64,000 nt of DNA from JACKCP01 sp051744925 (GTDB taxonomy: Bacteria; Desulfobacterota; Desulfobacteria; Desulfobacterales; JACKCP01): assembly GCA_051744925.1 (NCBI GenBank), contig JBNJDM010000001.1, positions 1 through 64,000 of the forward strand, given 5' to 3'. Positions 37,932-46,836 of the stretch are shown here, piece after piece. The notes beneath the pieces are model-generated. The model saw nothing but the letters and a program-made list of their open reading frames with translations, did no database searches and was not told the origin of the DNA. Both the position numbers and the translations under genes were made by a program. Within the stretch, counting starts at the first letter, position 1. Every line of letters starts with the position of its first letter.

Positions 37932-38594
37932 TTGGGTCAGAAAGTTAATCCTACAAGCTTGCGTCTTGGAATTGTCAAAACATGGGATTCCAGATGGTTT
38001 GCAGAAAAAAAAGATTACAGCCAGCGTCTTCAGGAAGATTTTAAGTTGAGAAAATTCCTCAAAAAAAGACTGTATCACGCTGGTATTTCTAAAATAGAGA
38101 TTGAAAGGTCCTCAAAAAGGATCAAAATTAGAATTTTTACTTCCCGTCCCGGAATTGTTATAGGGAAAAAAGGTGCTGAAATAGGTCAGATTAAGAATGA
38201 AGTTGCAAAGCAGATATCAAAACAGGAAGTTGTTATTGATATTCAGGAAGTTAGAAAACCTGAACTTGATGCTCAGCTTATTTCAGAAAACGTTGCAGCG
38301 CAGCTTGAAAAAAGAGTTGCTTTCAGAAGAGCTATGAAAAGAAGTGTCAGCAGTGCAATGAGACTTGGCGCCGGTGGTGTTAAGATTATATGCGCAGGAC
38401 GTCTGGGCGGCGCTGAAATGGCAAGAACTGAGTGGTATAAAGAGGGGAGAATTCCTCTTCATACATTAAGAGCCGATATAGACTATGGATTTACACAGGC
38501 TGAAACCACATACGGAATAATCGGCATTAAAGTATTTCTTTTCAAAGGCGAAGTTCTGCAGAAAGAAAAAAACCTTGCGGAAGCGGAAAAATAG
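37932..38594 (+). CDS. rpsC: 30S ribosomal protein S3
   Basis: 220 residues, starting at TTG 37932 after AAGGAGGG. The start is fixed by the family sequence MGQKVNPTSLRLGI. It contains the KH domain (RPGIVIGKKGAEIGQIKNEV) and the mRNA-entry basic face. E. coli S3 has ATG; the TTG is one of several here. Confidence 0.99.
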   Translation: MGQKVNPTSLRLGIVKTWDSRWFAEKKDYSQRLQEDFKLRKFLKKRLYHAGISKIEIERSSKRIKIRIFTSRPGIVIGKKGAEIGQIKNEVAKQISKQEVVIDIQEVRKPELDAQLISENVAAQLEKRVAFRRAMKRSVSSAMRLGAGGVKIICAGRLGGAEMARTEWYKEGRIPLHTLRADIDYGFTQAETTYGIIGIKVFLFKGEVLQKEKNLAEAEK

Positions 38595-38609
38595 GAGTTA
38601 TTTTTAGCC

Positions 38610-39026
38610 ATGCTTAGTCCAAAGAGATTTAAATTCAGAAAGCAGCACAGAGGCCGTACAAGAGGCCAGGCTCTTAGAGGTTCTTCACTGAGCTTCGGAG
38701 AGTTCGGTCTTCAGGCTGTAGAGCCCGGATATATATCATCCAGGCAGATAGAAGCTGCAAGGATAGCAATAAACCGCTATATTAAAAGAGGCGGTAAAAT
38801 GTGGATAAGAATTTTCCCTGATAAACCGATTACAAAAAAACCTGCAGAGGTTAGGATGGGTAAGGGAAAAGGACCAAACGAAGGTTGGGTAGCAAGAATC
38901 AAGCCCGGAAGAGTGATGTATGAACTTGAAGGGGTTGATAAGAATCAGGCAATGGAAGCTTTCAGGCTTGCATCGCACAAGCTGCCGATCAAAACCAGGT
39001 TTGTAGAAAGAGGCGATTGGTCATGA
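38610..39026 (+). CDS. rplP: 50S ribosomal protein L16
   Basis: 138 residues. L16 organises the A-site tRNA binding region of 23S rRNA. MLSPKRFKFRKQHRGRTRG, GEFGLQAVEPGYISSRQIEA and VRMGKGKGPNEGWVARIKPG are standard. Its stop overlaps the rpmC start as ATGA. Confidence 0.99.
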   Translation: MLSPKRFKFRKQHRGRTRGQALRGSSLSFGEFGLQAVEPGYISSRQIEAARIAINRYIKRGGKMWIRIFPDKPITKKPAEVRMGKGKGPNEGWVARIKPGRVMYELEGVDKNQAMEAFRLASHKLPIKTRFVERGDWS

Positions 39027-39217
39027 TAAGTGCTAGCAAATTAAGAGAAAAAAGTGTAGAAGAACTCGAGCAGCAGGTAAATGAACTGAAGCAGGAATTT
39101 TTTAATCTTCGTTTTCAGCACCGTACAGGTCAGCTTGAAAATACAGCTGAAATACCGAAGACTAAAAAAAATATTGCCAGAGTTATGACTGTACTGAATG
39201 AACAAAAAAACAAGTAG
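39023..39217 (+). CDS. rpmC: 50S ribosomal protein L29
   Basis: 64 residues, two helices at the tunnel exit. ATG 39023 overlaps the rplP stop (ATGA); an upstream in-frame TTG at 39017 is less likely. SASKLREKSVEELEQQVNEL and ELFNLRFQ-type EFFNLRFQHRTGQLEN fit the family. Confidence 0.97.
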   Translation: MISASKLREKSVEELEQQVNELKQEFFNLRFQHRTGQLENTAEIPKTKKNIARVMTVLNEQKNK

Positions 39218-39226
39218 AGTGAAGCC

Positions 39227-39484
39227 ATGAGTGAAAGAGGAATGAAAAGACAACTGTCGGGTTACGTCGTCTCTGATAAAATGGATAAATCTGTTACAGT
39301 TAAAGTTGAAAGACTGGTAAAGCATCCATTGTATAAGAAGTACATCAGACGCCATAAAAAATATATGGCTCATGACGAGCGCAATGAATGCCAGATTGGA
39401 GACCGTGTTCAGATTCTGGAAGCACGCCCTTTGAGCAAAAATAAAAGATGGCGTGTCAGCAGAGTTATGGAAAAGGCTGTATAA
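39227..39484 (+). CDS. rpsQ: 30S ribosomal protein S17
   Basis: 85 residues, an OB-fold protein binding 16S rRNA early in assembly. KRQLSGYVVSDKMDKSVTVK, HPLYKKYIRRHKKYMAHDE and GDRVQILEARPLSKNKRW are family-standard. It lies 9 bp after rpmC. Confidence 0.98.
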   Translation: MSERGMKRQLSGYVVSDKMDKSVTVKVERLVKHPLYKKYIRRHKKYMAHDERNECQIGDRVQILEARPLSKNKRWRVSRVMEKAV

Positions 39485-39512
39485 TTTTTGTCAATCATAA
39501 AGGGTACCAACA

Positions 39513-39881
39513 ATGATTCAGCAGGAAACGCGTCTGGCCGTAGCCGATAATTCTGGAGCAAAAGAAGTTCTTTGCGTTAAGGTTCTCGGTGGATCCAGAA
39601 AAAGATACGCCAGAGTAGGCGATATAATTAAAGTTACAGTAAAAGAAGCTATACCGGGAGGTAAAGTCAAAAAAGGCGACCTGGTTGATGCTGTAGTAGT
39701 AAGAACTAAAAAACAACTTCAGAGACCTGACGGCTCTAAAATCCGTTTTGATCAAAATGCAGCAGTTCTTATCAATCCGAACAAAGAGCCTGTTGGAACA
39801 AGGATTTTCGGTCCGATTGCAAGGGAACTCAGGGCTAAACGTTTTATGAGAATTATTTCGCTTGCACCTGAAGTGCTTTAA
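39513..39881 (+). CDS. rplN: 50S ribosomal protein L14
   Basis: 122 residues, the standard length. MIQQETRLAVADNSGAKEVL and GDIIKVTVKEAIPGGKVKKG are signatures. L14 contacts 16S rRNA across the subunit interface. It begins the spc portion of the cluster, 28 bp after rpsQ. Confidence 0.99.
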   Translation: MIQQETRLAVADNSGAKEVLCVKVLGGSRKRYARVGDIIKVTVKEAIPGGKVKKGDLVDAVVVRTKKQLQRPDGSKIRFDQNAAVLINPNKEPVGTRIFGPIARELRAKRFMRIISLAPEVL

Positions 39882-39899
39882 GAAAAAAGGAAAGTCCAA

Positions 39900-40226
39900 A
39901 TGCAGATTGTAAAAACAGGTCTGAAAAAAGATGACAAAATTAAAGTTATTGCCGGTAAAGACAACGGCAAGATAGGTAAAATACTTAAGGTTGACCGTAA
40001 GGAAAACCGGGTAGTTGTGGAGAACATAAATAAGGTGAAACGTCACGTCAAGCCGAGTATGCAGAACAGACAGGGCGGGATCATCGATAAAGAAGCTCCT
40101 GTACATGCTTCAAATGTTATGCTCCTTTGTTCACAGTGCATGAAGCCGACAAGAATAAGCTTTAAAATGCTTGAAAACGGCGATAAAGTACGCATATGCA
40201 ATAAGTGCAAGGAAGTTGTAAGTTAA
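39900..40226 (+). CDS. rplX: 50S ribosomal protein L24, zinc-ribbon (C+) form
   Basis: 108 residues. The KOW domain DDKIKVIAGKDNGKIGKIL starts the protein. The C-terminal part has CSQC and CNKC pairs separated by about 20 residues, a zinc ribbon lost in many bacteria including E. coli. L24 is a 50S assembly initiator. Confidence 0.98.
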   Translation: MQIVKTGLKKDDKIKVIAGKDNGKIGKILKVDRKENRVVVENINKVKRHVKPSMQNRQGGIIDKEAPVHASNVMLLCSQCMKPTRISFKMLENGDKVRICNKCKEVVS

Positions 40227-40260
40227 GTAGTTTGTGCAGGGAGTGTCCCGGAGGATTTAG

Positions 40261-40800
40261 ATGGTTGATATGAGAGATTATTATAAGACAGAAGTTGTGC
40301 CAAAGCTCACAGAAGCTTTCAATTACGAAAACGTAATGGAAGTTCCGAGGATTGAAAAAGTAGTTTTAAATATGGGTGTTGGTGACGCAATTTCGAACAA
40401 CAAAGTTTTGGATTCAGCAGTCGATGAAATGACTCTGATTTCCGGTCAGAAACCTGTAGTAACAAAGGCCAGGAAATCTATTGCAGCTTTCAAATTAAGA
40501 CAGGGAATGCCCATCGGCTGTATGGTTACTTTAAGAAGAAAGAAAATGTATGATTTTCTTACCCGTCTTGTAAATGTAGCCCTTCCAAGGGTAAAAGATT
40601 TTAAAGGTATATCGGGTAAGTCTTTTGATGGTTACGGGAATTATACTCTCGGTATAAAAGAGCAGATGATTTTCCCGGAAATAGTTTATGATAAGGTTGA
40701 TAAAATTAAGGGACTCAATATCTCTATAGTAACTACGGCAGGAACAGACAGTGAAGCTAAAGAACTTTTAAAACTGTTGGGTATGCCGTTTAGAAATTAA
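40261..40800 (+). CDS. rplE: 50S ribosomal protein L5
   Basis: 179 residues. It is part of the 5S rRNA complex in the central protuberance. EVPRIEKVVLNMGVGDAISN, TKARKSIAAFKLRQGMPIGC and FPEIVYDKVDKIKGLNISIV are characteristic. A GTCCCGGAGG ribosome binding site lies upstream. Confidence 0.99.
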   Translation: MVDMRDYYKTEVVPKLTEAFNYENVMEVPRIEKVVLNMGVGDAISNNKVLDSAVDEMTLISGQKPVVTKARKSIAAFKLRQGMPIGCMVTLRRKKMYDFLTRLVNVALPRVKDFKGISGKSFDGYGNYTLGIKEQMIFPEIVYDKVDKIKGLNISIVTTAGTDSEAKELLKLLGMPFRN

Positions 40801-40814
40801 TAAGGAGGAAAGTT

Positions 40815-41000
40815 TTGGCAAGAAAAGCTTTAATAGAAAAGGCAGCAAAAAAGCCAAAATATAAAGTTCGTGGATATAACAGATGTCCTCTTTGCGGTCG
40901 CCCGAGAGCTTTTATGAGATATTTTGGTGTGTGCAGAATTTGTTTCAGAGATCTTGCTTCTAACGGCAAGTTGCCTGGTGTTACAAAGTCTAGCTGGTAA
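40815..41000 (+). CDS. rpsN: 30S ribosomal protein S14, zinc-binding type Z
   Basis: 61 residues, starting at TTG 40815 after AAGGAGGAAAG. The short form carries CPLC and CRIC pairs (C24, C27, C40, C43) for zinc. E. coli has the longer cysteine-free form. ARKALIEKAAKKPKYKVRGY fixes the start. Confidence 0.98.
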   Translation: MARKALIEKAAKKPKYKVRGYNRCPLCGRPRAFMRYFGVCRICFRDLASNGKLPGVTKSSW

Positions 41001-41028
41001 TTTATAATTTAAAGTACGGAGATATGAT

Positions 41029-41430
41029 ATGAGTGCAATCACAGATCCGATTGCAGATTTGCTTACAAGAATCAGAAATGCTGGAAATGCGAAACTTGAA
41101 AGCGTTGATGTTCCAAATTCTAATGTAAAGACAAATTTAGTAAAGATTTTGGTCGAACAGGGCTATGTCAATGACTATAAAGTAATAGAAGATGGTAAAC
41201 AGGGAATTCTTCGCATATATCTGAAGTTTGTTGAAGGCAGAAAACACGCAATTTTCGGTTTAGAGAGAGTAAGCAAGTCAAGCAGAAGAGTTTATACAAA
41301 AGCTACGGAAGTACCAAAAGTAAGAAACGGACTGGGTATTTCCATAGTATCGACATCAAAAGGTTTGATGGATGACAGAAAAGCCAGAGCTCAAAATGTT
41401 GGCGGAGAAATACTCTGCAATGTTTGGTAA
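41029..41430 (+). CDS. rpsH: 30S ribosomal protein S8
   Basis: 133 residues. It binds the central domain of 16S rRNA and in E. coli represses the spc operon at rplE. ITDPIADLLTRIRNAG and GLGISIVSTSKGLMDDRKAR are the signatures. It lies 28 bp after rpsN. Confidence 0.99.
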   Translation: MSAITDPIADLLTRIRNAGNAKLESVDVPNSNVKTNLVKILVEQGYVNDYKVIEDGKQGILRIYLKFVEGRKHAIFGLERVSKSSRRVYTKATEVPKVRNGLGISIVSTSKGLMDDRKARAQNVGGEILCNVW

Positions 41431-41444
41431 GAATAGGAGATAAT

Positions 41445-41981
41445 ATGTCACGTATAGGAAATAAACCTGTTAGCCTCCCGGGTAGTGTCAAGGCAGAGTA
41501 TAAAGACAGTATTATTTTTATAGAAGGTGCCAAAGGAAAACTGGAGCAAAGTATTCATCCTGAAGTTGAACTCGATATTTCAGAGGATGTAATTAATGTA
41601 AAGTCGAAATCTCCGAAAAAAGAGATAAGGGCATTCCAGGGTATGACCCGCGCACTTATAGCCAATATGGTAACAGGTGTAAGCGAAGGTTTTCAAAAAG
41701 TACTTGAAATAAACGGTGTGGGTTACAGAGCAGAAATGAAGGGAAATGATCTGATTTTAAACCTTGGATATTCAAACCCTGTTGTATACCCTGTACCTGA
41801 AGGACTTACTGTCAGTATTGAAGGCAATAAAATTACTATTTCAGGCATTGATAAACAAAAAGTTGGTCAGGTTGCGGCTGAAATCAGAGAAAAAAGACCT
41901 CCTGAGCCATATAAGGGTAAAGGGGTTAAATATGCAGATGAGCATATTATAAGAAAAGCCGGAAAAGCTGCTAAGGCATAA
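41445..41981 (+). CDS. rplF: 50S ribosomal protein L6
   Basis: 178 residues from ATG 41445, with TAGGAGA just upstream. An in-frame start at 41424 would overlap rpsH and is rejected. MSRIGNKPVSLPGSVKAEYK and the C-terminal KRPPEPYKGKGVKYADEHI are standard. L6 lies near the sarcin-ricin loop. Confidence 0.99.
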   Translation: MSRIGNKPVSLPGSVKAEYKDSIIFIEGAKGKLEQSIHPEVELDISEDVINVKSKSPKKEIRAFQGMTRALIANMVTGVSEGFQKVLEINGVGYRAEMKGNDLILNLGYSNPVVYPVPEGLTVSIEGNKITISGIDKQKVGQVAAEIREKRPPEPYKGKGVKYADEHIIRKAGKAAKA

Positions 41982-41999
41982 ATGATATGAGGTGTTATA

Positions 42000-42368
42000 A
42001 TGGGTTTTAAAAGAGAACCTAAATATATTTCGAGATATAAAAGAAAAAAAAGAATAAGAAGAAAGATCAAAGGGACAACTGAGTGTCCCAGACTTTCTGT
42101 TTTCAGAAGCGCCAGGCATATTTACGCCCAGGTAATAGATGATATCAAAGGCGAAACCCTGGTTTCAGCTTCAACAGTAGACAAAGATATTGCAGGTACT
42201 CAATTTGAAAATAAGGTTGATGCTGCCGTAAAAATCGGACGTGCTGTAGCTGAAAAAGCAAAAGGAAAAGGTATTGAAGCCGTGGTGTTCGACAGAAACG
42301 GATTTATCTATCACGGCAGAGTAAAGGCCTTGTCAGACAGTGCAAGAGAAGCAGGTCTTAATTTTTAA
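42000..42368 (+). CDS. rplR: 50S ribosomal protein L18
   Basis: 122 residues. It binds 5S rRNA. RRKIKGTTECPRLSVFRSAR, HIYAQVIDDIKGETLVSAST and VVFDRNGFIYHGRVKALSDS are diagnostic. It lies 18 bp after rplF. Confidence 0.99.
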   Translation: MGFKREPKYISRYKRKKRIRRKIKGTTECPRLSVFRSARHIYAQVIDDIKGETLVSASTVDKDIAGTQFENKVDAAVKIGRAVAEKAKGKGIEAVVFDRNGFIYHGRVKALSDSAREAGLNF

Positions 42369-42386
42369 TGATCGTAGGAGGCTGTT

Positions 42387-42884
42387 TTGTATAAAAAAGA
42401 GACAGATGATAAACAACTTATAGATAAAGTTGTTCATATTAAAAGGGTTGCCAAAGTTGTAAAAGGTGGCCGCAGATTCAGTTTCGGCGCTCTTGTGGTC
42501 GTCGGAGACGGACAGGGTAAAGTAGGCTTCGGTACAGGCAAGGCCGGAGAAGTTCCTGAAGCGATAAGAAAGGCTGTGGAACAGGCTAAAAGAAACATGG
42601 TTACAGTTTATCTTACACACGGAACAATACCTTATACAACAAACGGAAGATTTGGTGCAGGAAAAGTTCTTTTAAAACCTGCAGCTCCGGGTACAGGTGT
42701 TATTGCCGGTGGTGCGGTACGTTCTGTACTTGAAGCGGTCGGAGTTACAGATATCCTCACAAAGTGCATTGGTACAAACAATCCGAATAACGTTGTAAGA
42801 GCAACAATAGAAGGGCTTGTAAACCTTGAAAGTCCGGATGAAGTTGCAAAGCGCCGCGGAATTGATGTCAATGAACTTAAATAA
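42387..42884 (+). CDS. rpsE: 30S ribosomal protein S5
   Basis: 165 residues, starting at TTG 42387 with GTAGGAGG 6 bp upstream. VVGDGQGKVGFGTGKAGEVP and AAPGTGVIAGGAVRSVLEA are the conserved RNA-binding loops, sites of spectinomycin and error mutations in other species. S5 lines the mRNA entry channel. Confidence 0.98.
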   Translation: MYKKETDDKQLIDKVVHIKRVAKVVKGGRRFSFGALVVVGDGQGKVGFGTGKAGEVPEAIRKAVEQAKRNMVTVYLTHGTIPYTTNGRFGAGKVLLKPAAPGTGVIAGGAVRSVLEAVGVTDILTKCIGTNNPNNVVRATIEGLVNLESPDEVAKRRGIDVNELK

Positions 42885-42926
42885 CATATAAATGCTGGAT
42901 CTTTTAAATGATCTGGAGGGTGTGAT

Positions 42927-43109
42927 ATGGCTGAAAAATTAAAGATAACCATGATACGAAGCTTGATTGGTAGTCCGGAAAAACACAGAAAAACTTTAAA
43001 AGCTATGGGCCTGACAAGAATAGGCAAAAAAGTTGAAATGGCGGATATCCCGGCTGCAAGAGGAATGATCCGCAAAGTTGAGCATATGGTCAAGGTTGAG
43101 GAGATTTAG
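42927..43109 (+). CDS. rpmD: 50S ribosomal protein L30
   Basis: 60 residues. KLKITMIRSLIGSPEKHRKT and GLTRIGKKVEMADIPAARGM fit L30. A CTGGAGGGTG ribosome binding site precedes the ATG. It lies 5 bp before rplO. Confidence 0.98.
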   Translation: MAEKLKITMIRSLIGSPEKHRKTLKAMGLTRIGKKVEMADIPAARGMIRKVEHMVKVEEI

Positions 43110-43114
43110 TATAT

Positions 43115-43561
43115 ATGAGACTGCATGAGCTTTCACCGGCTGAGGGAAGCCGTAAAAACAGAAAAAGAAAAGGACGCGGTCCCGGTTCAGGAAACGGAAA
43201 AACTGCAGGACGCGGAACCAAGGGTCAGAGAGCCCGCTCTGGAGGTAAGGTAAGAGTTGGATTTGAAGGCGGGCAGATGCCTCTTCAGAGAAGACTTCCC
43301 AAAAGAGGTTTTACAAATATTTTTAAAAAAGAATTTGCTGAACTAAATATCGAGGATCTTGCATCTTTTGAATCAAACACCGAGATTGATGAAAAGTTTT
43401 TGCTTAGTAATGGTAAAATCAGCAGGCTTAAAAACGGAGTAAAGATACTTGGTCGTGGTGAAATCGATGTTCCTTTGACATTAAAAGTCAGCAAAGCAAG
43501 TAAAAGTGCAATCGAAAAAATTGAAGCGGCCGGCGGTCGTGTAGAGGTAATAACCAAATGA
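43115..43561 (+). CDS. rplO: 50S ribosomal protein L15
   Basis: 148 residues. MRLHELSPAEGSRKNRKRKG, GRGTKGQRARSGGKVRVGFE and GGQMPLQRRLPKRGF are the family landmarks. The stop overlaps the secY start as ATGA, coupling the two. Confidence 0.99.
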   Translation: MRLHELSPAEGSRKNRKRKGRGPGSGNGKTAGRGTKGQRARSGGKVRVGFEGGQMPLQRRLPKRGFTNIFKKEFAELNIEDLASFESNTEIDEKFLLSNGKISRLKNGVKILGRGEIDVPLTLKVSKASKSAIEKIEAAGGRVEVITK

Positions 43562-44895
43562 TAACTGGAAGCGGGTATCAAAACATATTTAAACAGGCGG
43601 AGCTGAAAAAAAGACTGCTGGTTACGGCGGCTCTGCTGCTGGTCTACAGGATAGGCGTGCATGTCCCTACTCCGGGAATCGACAGGGAAGCACTTCTTGC
43701 ATTGTTTGCATCTGCAGAAGGAACCCTTTTCTCGATGTTTGACATGTTTGCAGGTGGTGCTTTAAGTCAGCTCTCTGTTTTTGCTCTTGGTATCATGCCC
43801 TATATCAGTGCTGCAATTATATTTGAGCTTTTAAAAGTCTCTGTTCCTTATCTTCAGCAGCTGAAAAAAGAAGGTGAACAGGGCAGGCGCAAGATGACCC
43901 AGTATACCAGATATGCTACTGTTGCGATAAGTCTTGTTCAGGGTATAGGAATCAGTATAGGTCTTGAAAGTATGACTGCTCCGGGTGGAGCTGCTGTAGT
44001 ACTTGATCCCGGCTGGCCATTCCGGATAATGACAATGATTACGCTTACAGCCGGTACAATATTTATTATGTGGCTCGGTGAACAGATAACCGAACGTGGT
44101 ATCGGCAACGGTATATCATTGATAATTTTTGCAGGTATAGTAGCGCGTCTTCCTGCAGCAATAACAAATACATTCAAACTTGTTTCCAATGGCGAGATGA
44201 GTGTTTTCGGGCTTATAATCCTGGTAGCGCTTATGGTTGGTGTCATCGCATTTATTATATTTATGGAACAGGCTCAGAGAAGAATTCCGGTGCAGTACGC
44301 CAAAAGAGTCGTCGGAAGAAAAATGTTTGGCGGGCAGAGTTCGCATTTACCTCTGAAGATAAACAGTGCGGGTGTTATTCCGCCTATTTTTGCATCATCC
44401 CTTATGATGTTTCCGGCAACTATGGCCAATATTATCAATATTCCGGCCATGGAGACATTTTCCAATCTCCTTGCACCGGGCTCAATAATTTATAATCTTG
44501 TCTATGTAGCTTTTATAGTATTTTTCTGCTTTTTTTACACAGCAATTCAGTTTAATCCTGAAGAACTGTCTGAAAATCTTAAAAAGGGCGGAGGATATAT
44601 TCCAGGTGTAAGACCGGGGGCGAAGACTACTGAATATATAGATAAAGTAATTACAAGACTTACATTCTCAGGTTCTATTTATATCTCTGCTGTCTGCGTA
44701 CTACCGACAATTTTAATTTCCAAATACAATGTCCCGTTTTATTTTGGTGGGACAGCTCTTTTGATTGTCGTAGGTGTAGCCATTGATTTTGTAGGACAGG
44801 TTGAATCCCATCTGATAAACAGAAATTACCAGGGATTTTTAACCGATAATTCAGGAGACAATAAAAAGAAAAAATCTGGACTAAGTATTAGATAA
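43558..44895 (+). CDS. secY: Preprotein translocase subunit SecY
   Basis: 445 residues with ten membrane segments. It is the protein-conducting channel that pairs with SecE (21635) and SecA. TAALLLVYRIGVHVPTPGID starts helix 1; FDMFAGGALSQLSVFALGIM is the plug region; ERGIGNGISLIIFAGI and RRIPVQYAKRVVGRKMFGGQ are cytoplasmic loop signatures. adk and map, which often follow secY, are absent; infA is next. Confidence 0.99.
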   Translation: MITGSGYQNIFKQAELKKRLLVTAALLLVYRIGVHVPTPGIDREALLALFASAEGTLFSMFDMFAGGALSQLSVFALGIMPYISAAIIFELLKVSVPYLQQLKKEGEQGRRKMTQYTRYATVAISLVQGIGISIGLESMTAPGGAAVVLDPGWPFRIMTMITLTAGTIFIMWLGEQITERGIGNGISLIIFAGIVARLPAAITNTFKLVSNGEMSVFGLIILVALMVGVIAFIIFMEQAQRRIPVQYAKRVVGRKMFGGQSSHLPLKINSAGVIPPIFASSLMMFPATMANIINIPAMETFSNLLAPGSIIYNLVYVAFIVFFCFFYTAIQFNPEELSENLKKGGGYIPGVRPGAKTTEYIDKVITRLTFSGSIYISAVCVLPTILISKYNVPFYFGGTALLIVVGVAIDFVGQVESHLINRNYQGFLTDNSGDNKKKKSGLSIR

Positions 44896-44948
44896 GTGTT
44901 ATTTTTTCAAATTTGATTTCCTGTTGTGTATAATTGAAAGGAGTTGGT

Positions 44949-45170
44949 ATGGCAAAGGAAGAAGCCATAAAAGTTGAAGGTACGGTTACAGAAACCTTGC
45001 CCAATGCAGTTTTTCGTGTTGAACTTGAAAATGGTCATGAGATTATGGCTCACATTTCAGGTAAGATGCGTATGCATTTTATTAAAATTTTGCCAGGTGA
45101 TCAGGTTACAGTAGAACTGTCCCCCTATGATCTTACCCGGGGAAGAATAGTATATAGAGCTAAAAAATAG
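44949..45170 (+). CDS. infA: Translation initiation factor IF-1
   Basis: 73 residues from ATG 44949 (AAAGGAG upstream), not the in-frame start at 44934. An OB-fold protein that binds the 30S A site during initiation. VEGTVTETLPNAVFRVELEN and HISGKMRMHFIKILPGDQV are typical. Confidence 0.98.
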   Translation: MAKEEAIKVEGTVTETLPNAVFRVELENGHEIMAHISGKMRMHFIKILPGDQVTVELSPYDLTRGRIVYRAKK

Positions 45171-45189
45171 AATCCAGCAGAGGTTAATC

Positions 45190-45303
45190 ATGAAAGTCAG
45201 ACCTTCAGTAAAGAAAATGTGCAGAAATTGTCGCGTTATAAAGCGAAAAGGTGTGGTAAGAGTTATTTGTTCAAACAAGCGTCATAAACAGAGGCAAGGT
45301 TAA
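45190..45303 (+). CDS. rpmJ: 50S ribosomal protein L36 (zinc form)
   Basis: 37 residues, too short for most gene finders. MKVRPSVKKMCRNCRVIKRK then VRVICSNKRHKQRQG. C11, C14, C27 and H32 form the zinc site. An AGAGGTT ribosome binding region precedes the ATG. It lies between infA and rpsM, the classical place. Confidence 0.97.
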   Translation: MKVRPSVKKMCRNCRVIKRKGVVRVICSNKRHKQRQG

Positions 45304-45314
45304 AGGAGGGTATT

Positions 45315-45683
<369 letters not shown>

Positions 45684-45707
45684 TTAATTTTTGAGGTAAT
45701 AATAAAA

Positions 45708-46097
45708 ATGGCAAAAGTTAAGGTTAAAAAGAAAAAAAGAACCAGAAAGAATATATCGACCGGAGTAGCGCATATACTCTCTACATTTAATAATTCAATA
45801 GTGAGTATAACAGATACATCCGGAAACGTTATATGCTGGTCAACTTCAGGTGCTATGGGTTTTAAAGGCTCAAGAAAAAGTACTCCGTTTGCTTCTCAGA
45901 TGGCAGCTGAAGATGCTGCTAAAAAAGCAGTCGATAATGGAATGAAAACTGTTGAGGTTTATGTTAAAGGCCCTGGCGCAGGACGTGAGTCAGCTGTAAG
46001 AGCGTTACAGTCTGCAGGTCTTAATGTAACTATGATAAGAGACGTTACTCCGGTTCCGCATAACGGATGCCGTCCGCCTAAGCGCAGAAGAGTATAA
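45708..46097 (+). CDS. rpsK: 30S ribosomal protein S11
   Basis: 129 residues. GVAHILSTFNNSIVSITDTS, AMGFKGSRKSTPFASQMAAE and RDVTPVPHNGCRPPKRRRV are diagnostic. S11 lies in the platform near the mRNA exit. Confidence 0.99.
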   Translation: MAKVKVKKKKRTRKNISTGVAHILSTFNNSIVSITDTSGNVICWSTSGAMGFKGSRKSTPFASQMAAEDAAKKAVDNGMKTVEVYVKGPGAGRESAVRALQSAGLNVTMIRDVTPVPHNGCRPPKRRRV

Positions 46098-46138
46098 TAG
46101 TTTTAAAATATGGAAATATTTAATTAAGGAGGAGAACC

Positions 46139-46765
46139 TTGTCTCGATACAGGGGAGCAGTCTGCAGGCATTGCAGACGTGAAAATATAAAATTGTTTCT
46201 TAAAGGCGATAGATGCTACACAGACAAGTGTGCATTTGAAAGACGTTCATATGCACCAGGTGAGCATGGTCAGAAAAGAGGGAAACTTTCTGATTACGGT
46301 ATTCAGCTGAGAGAAAAGCAGAAAGTAAGAAGACTTTACGGCTTGTCTGAAAAACAGTTCAGGCTGACTTTTCACAAGTCATCAAGACTTCAGGGTGTTA
46401 CAGGTGAAAATTTTCTATCTATTCTTGAGCGTCGTCTGGATAATGTTATTTACCGTTTCGGGTTTGCTGGTTCAAGAAACCAGGCTCGTCAGTTTGTAAG
46501 ACACAATCATTTTACAGTAAACGGTGTAAAAACAAATATTCCTTCATATGTTGTAAAGCCCGGAGATGTTATAGAACTGGTTGAAAAAAGCAGAAGTAAC
46601 CAGTATATAAATGATTCTCTTACTGCTGTTGAAAGACGCGGTATATCTCAGTGGCTGGAGCTTGAGAAGGATAACTACAAAGGTATAGTTAAAAATACAC
46701 CTGTAAGAGAAGATATTACATTGCCTATACAGGAAAATTTGATAGTTGAATTTTATTCAAGGTAG
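46139..46765 (+). CDS. rpsD: 30S ribosomal protein S4, zinc-binding form
   Basis: 208 residues, starting at TTG 46139 after AAGGAGGAG. The N-terminus has CRHC and two more cysteines in GDRCYTDKCAFERR, the zinc site of the C+ form. The S4 RNA-binding domain (LERRLDNVIYRFGFAGSRNQ) follows. S4 starts 30S assembly and in E. coli represses the alpha operon. Confidence 0.99.
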   Translation: MSRYRGAVCRHCRRENIKLFLKGDRCYTDKCAFERRSYAPGEHGQKRGKLSDYGIQLREKQKVRRLYGLSEKQFRLTFHKSSRLQGVTGENFLSILERRLDNVIYRFGFAGSRNQARQFVRHNHFTVNGVKTNIPSYVVKPGDVIELVEKSRSNQYINDSLTAVERRGISQWLELEKDNYKGIVKNTPVREDITLPIQENLIVEFYSR

Positions 46766-46836
46766 TAATTTTTTTAATTCAGGGATAGTTTTTAGTTATA
46801 AAATAAACACCTTCCTAGCTTAAAGGGAGTAATTTA

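Noticed and set aside
39495..40106. 203-residue minus-strand frame over rplN and rplX
   Set aside because: Antisense of two conserved ribosomal genes; composition is rich in Phe, Tyr and Cys and no start signals are seen.
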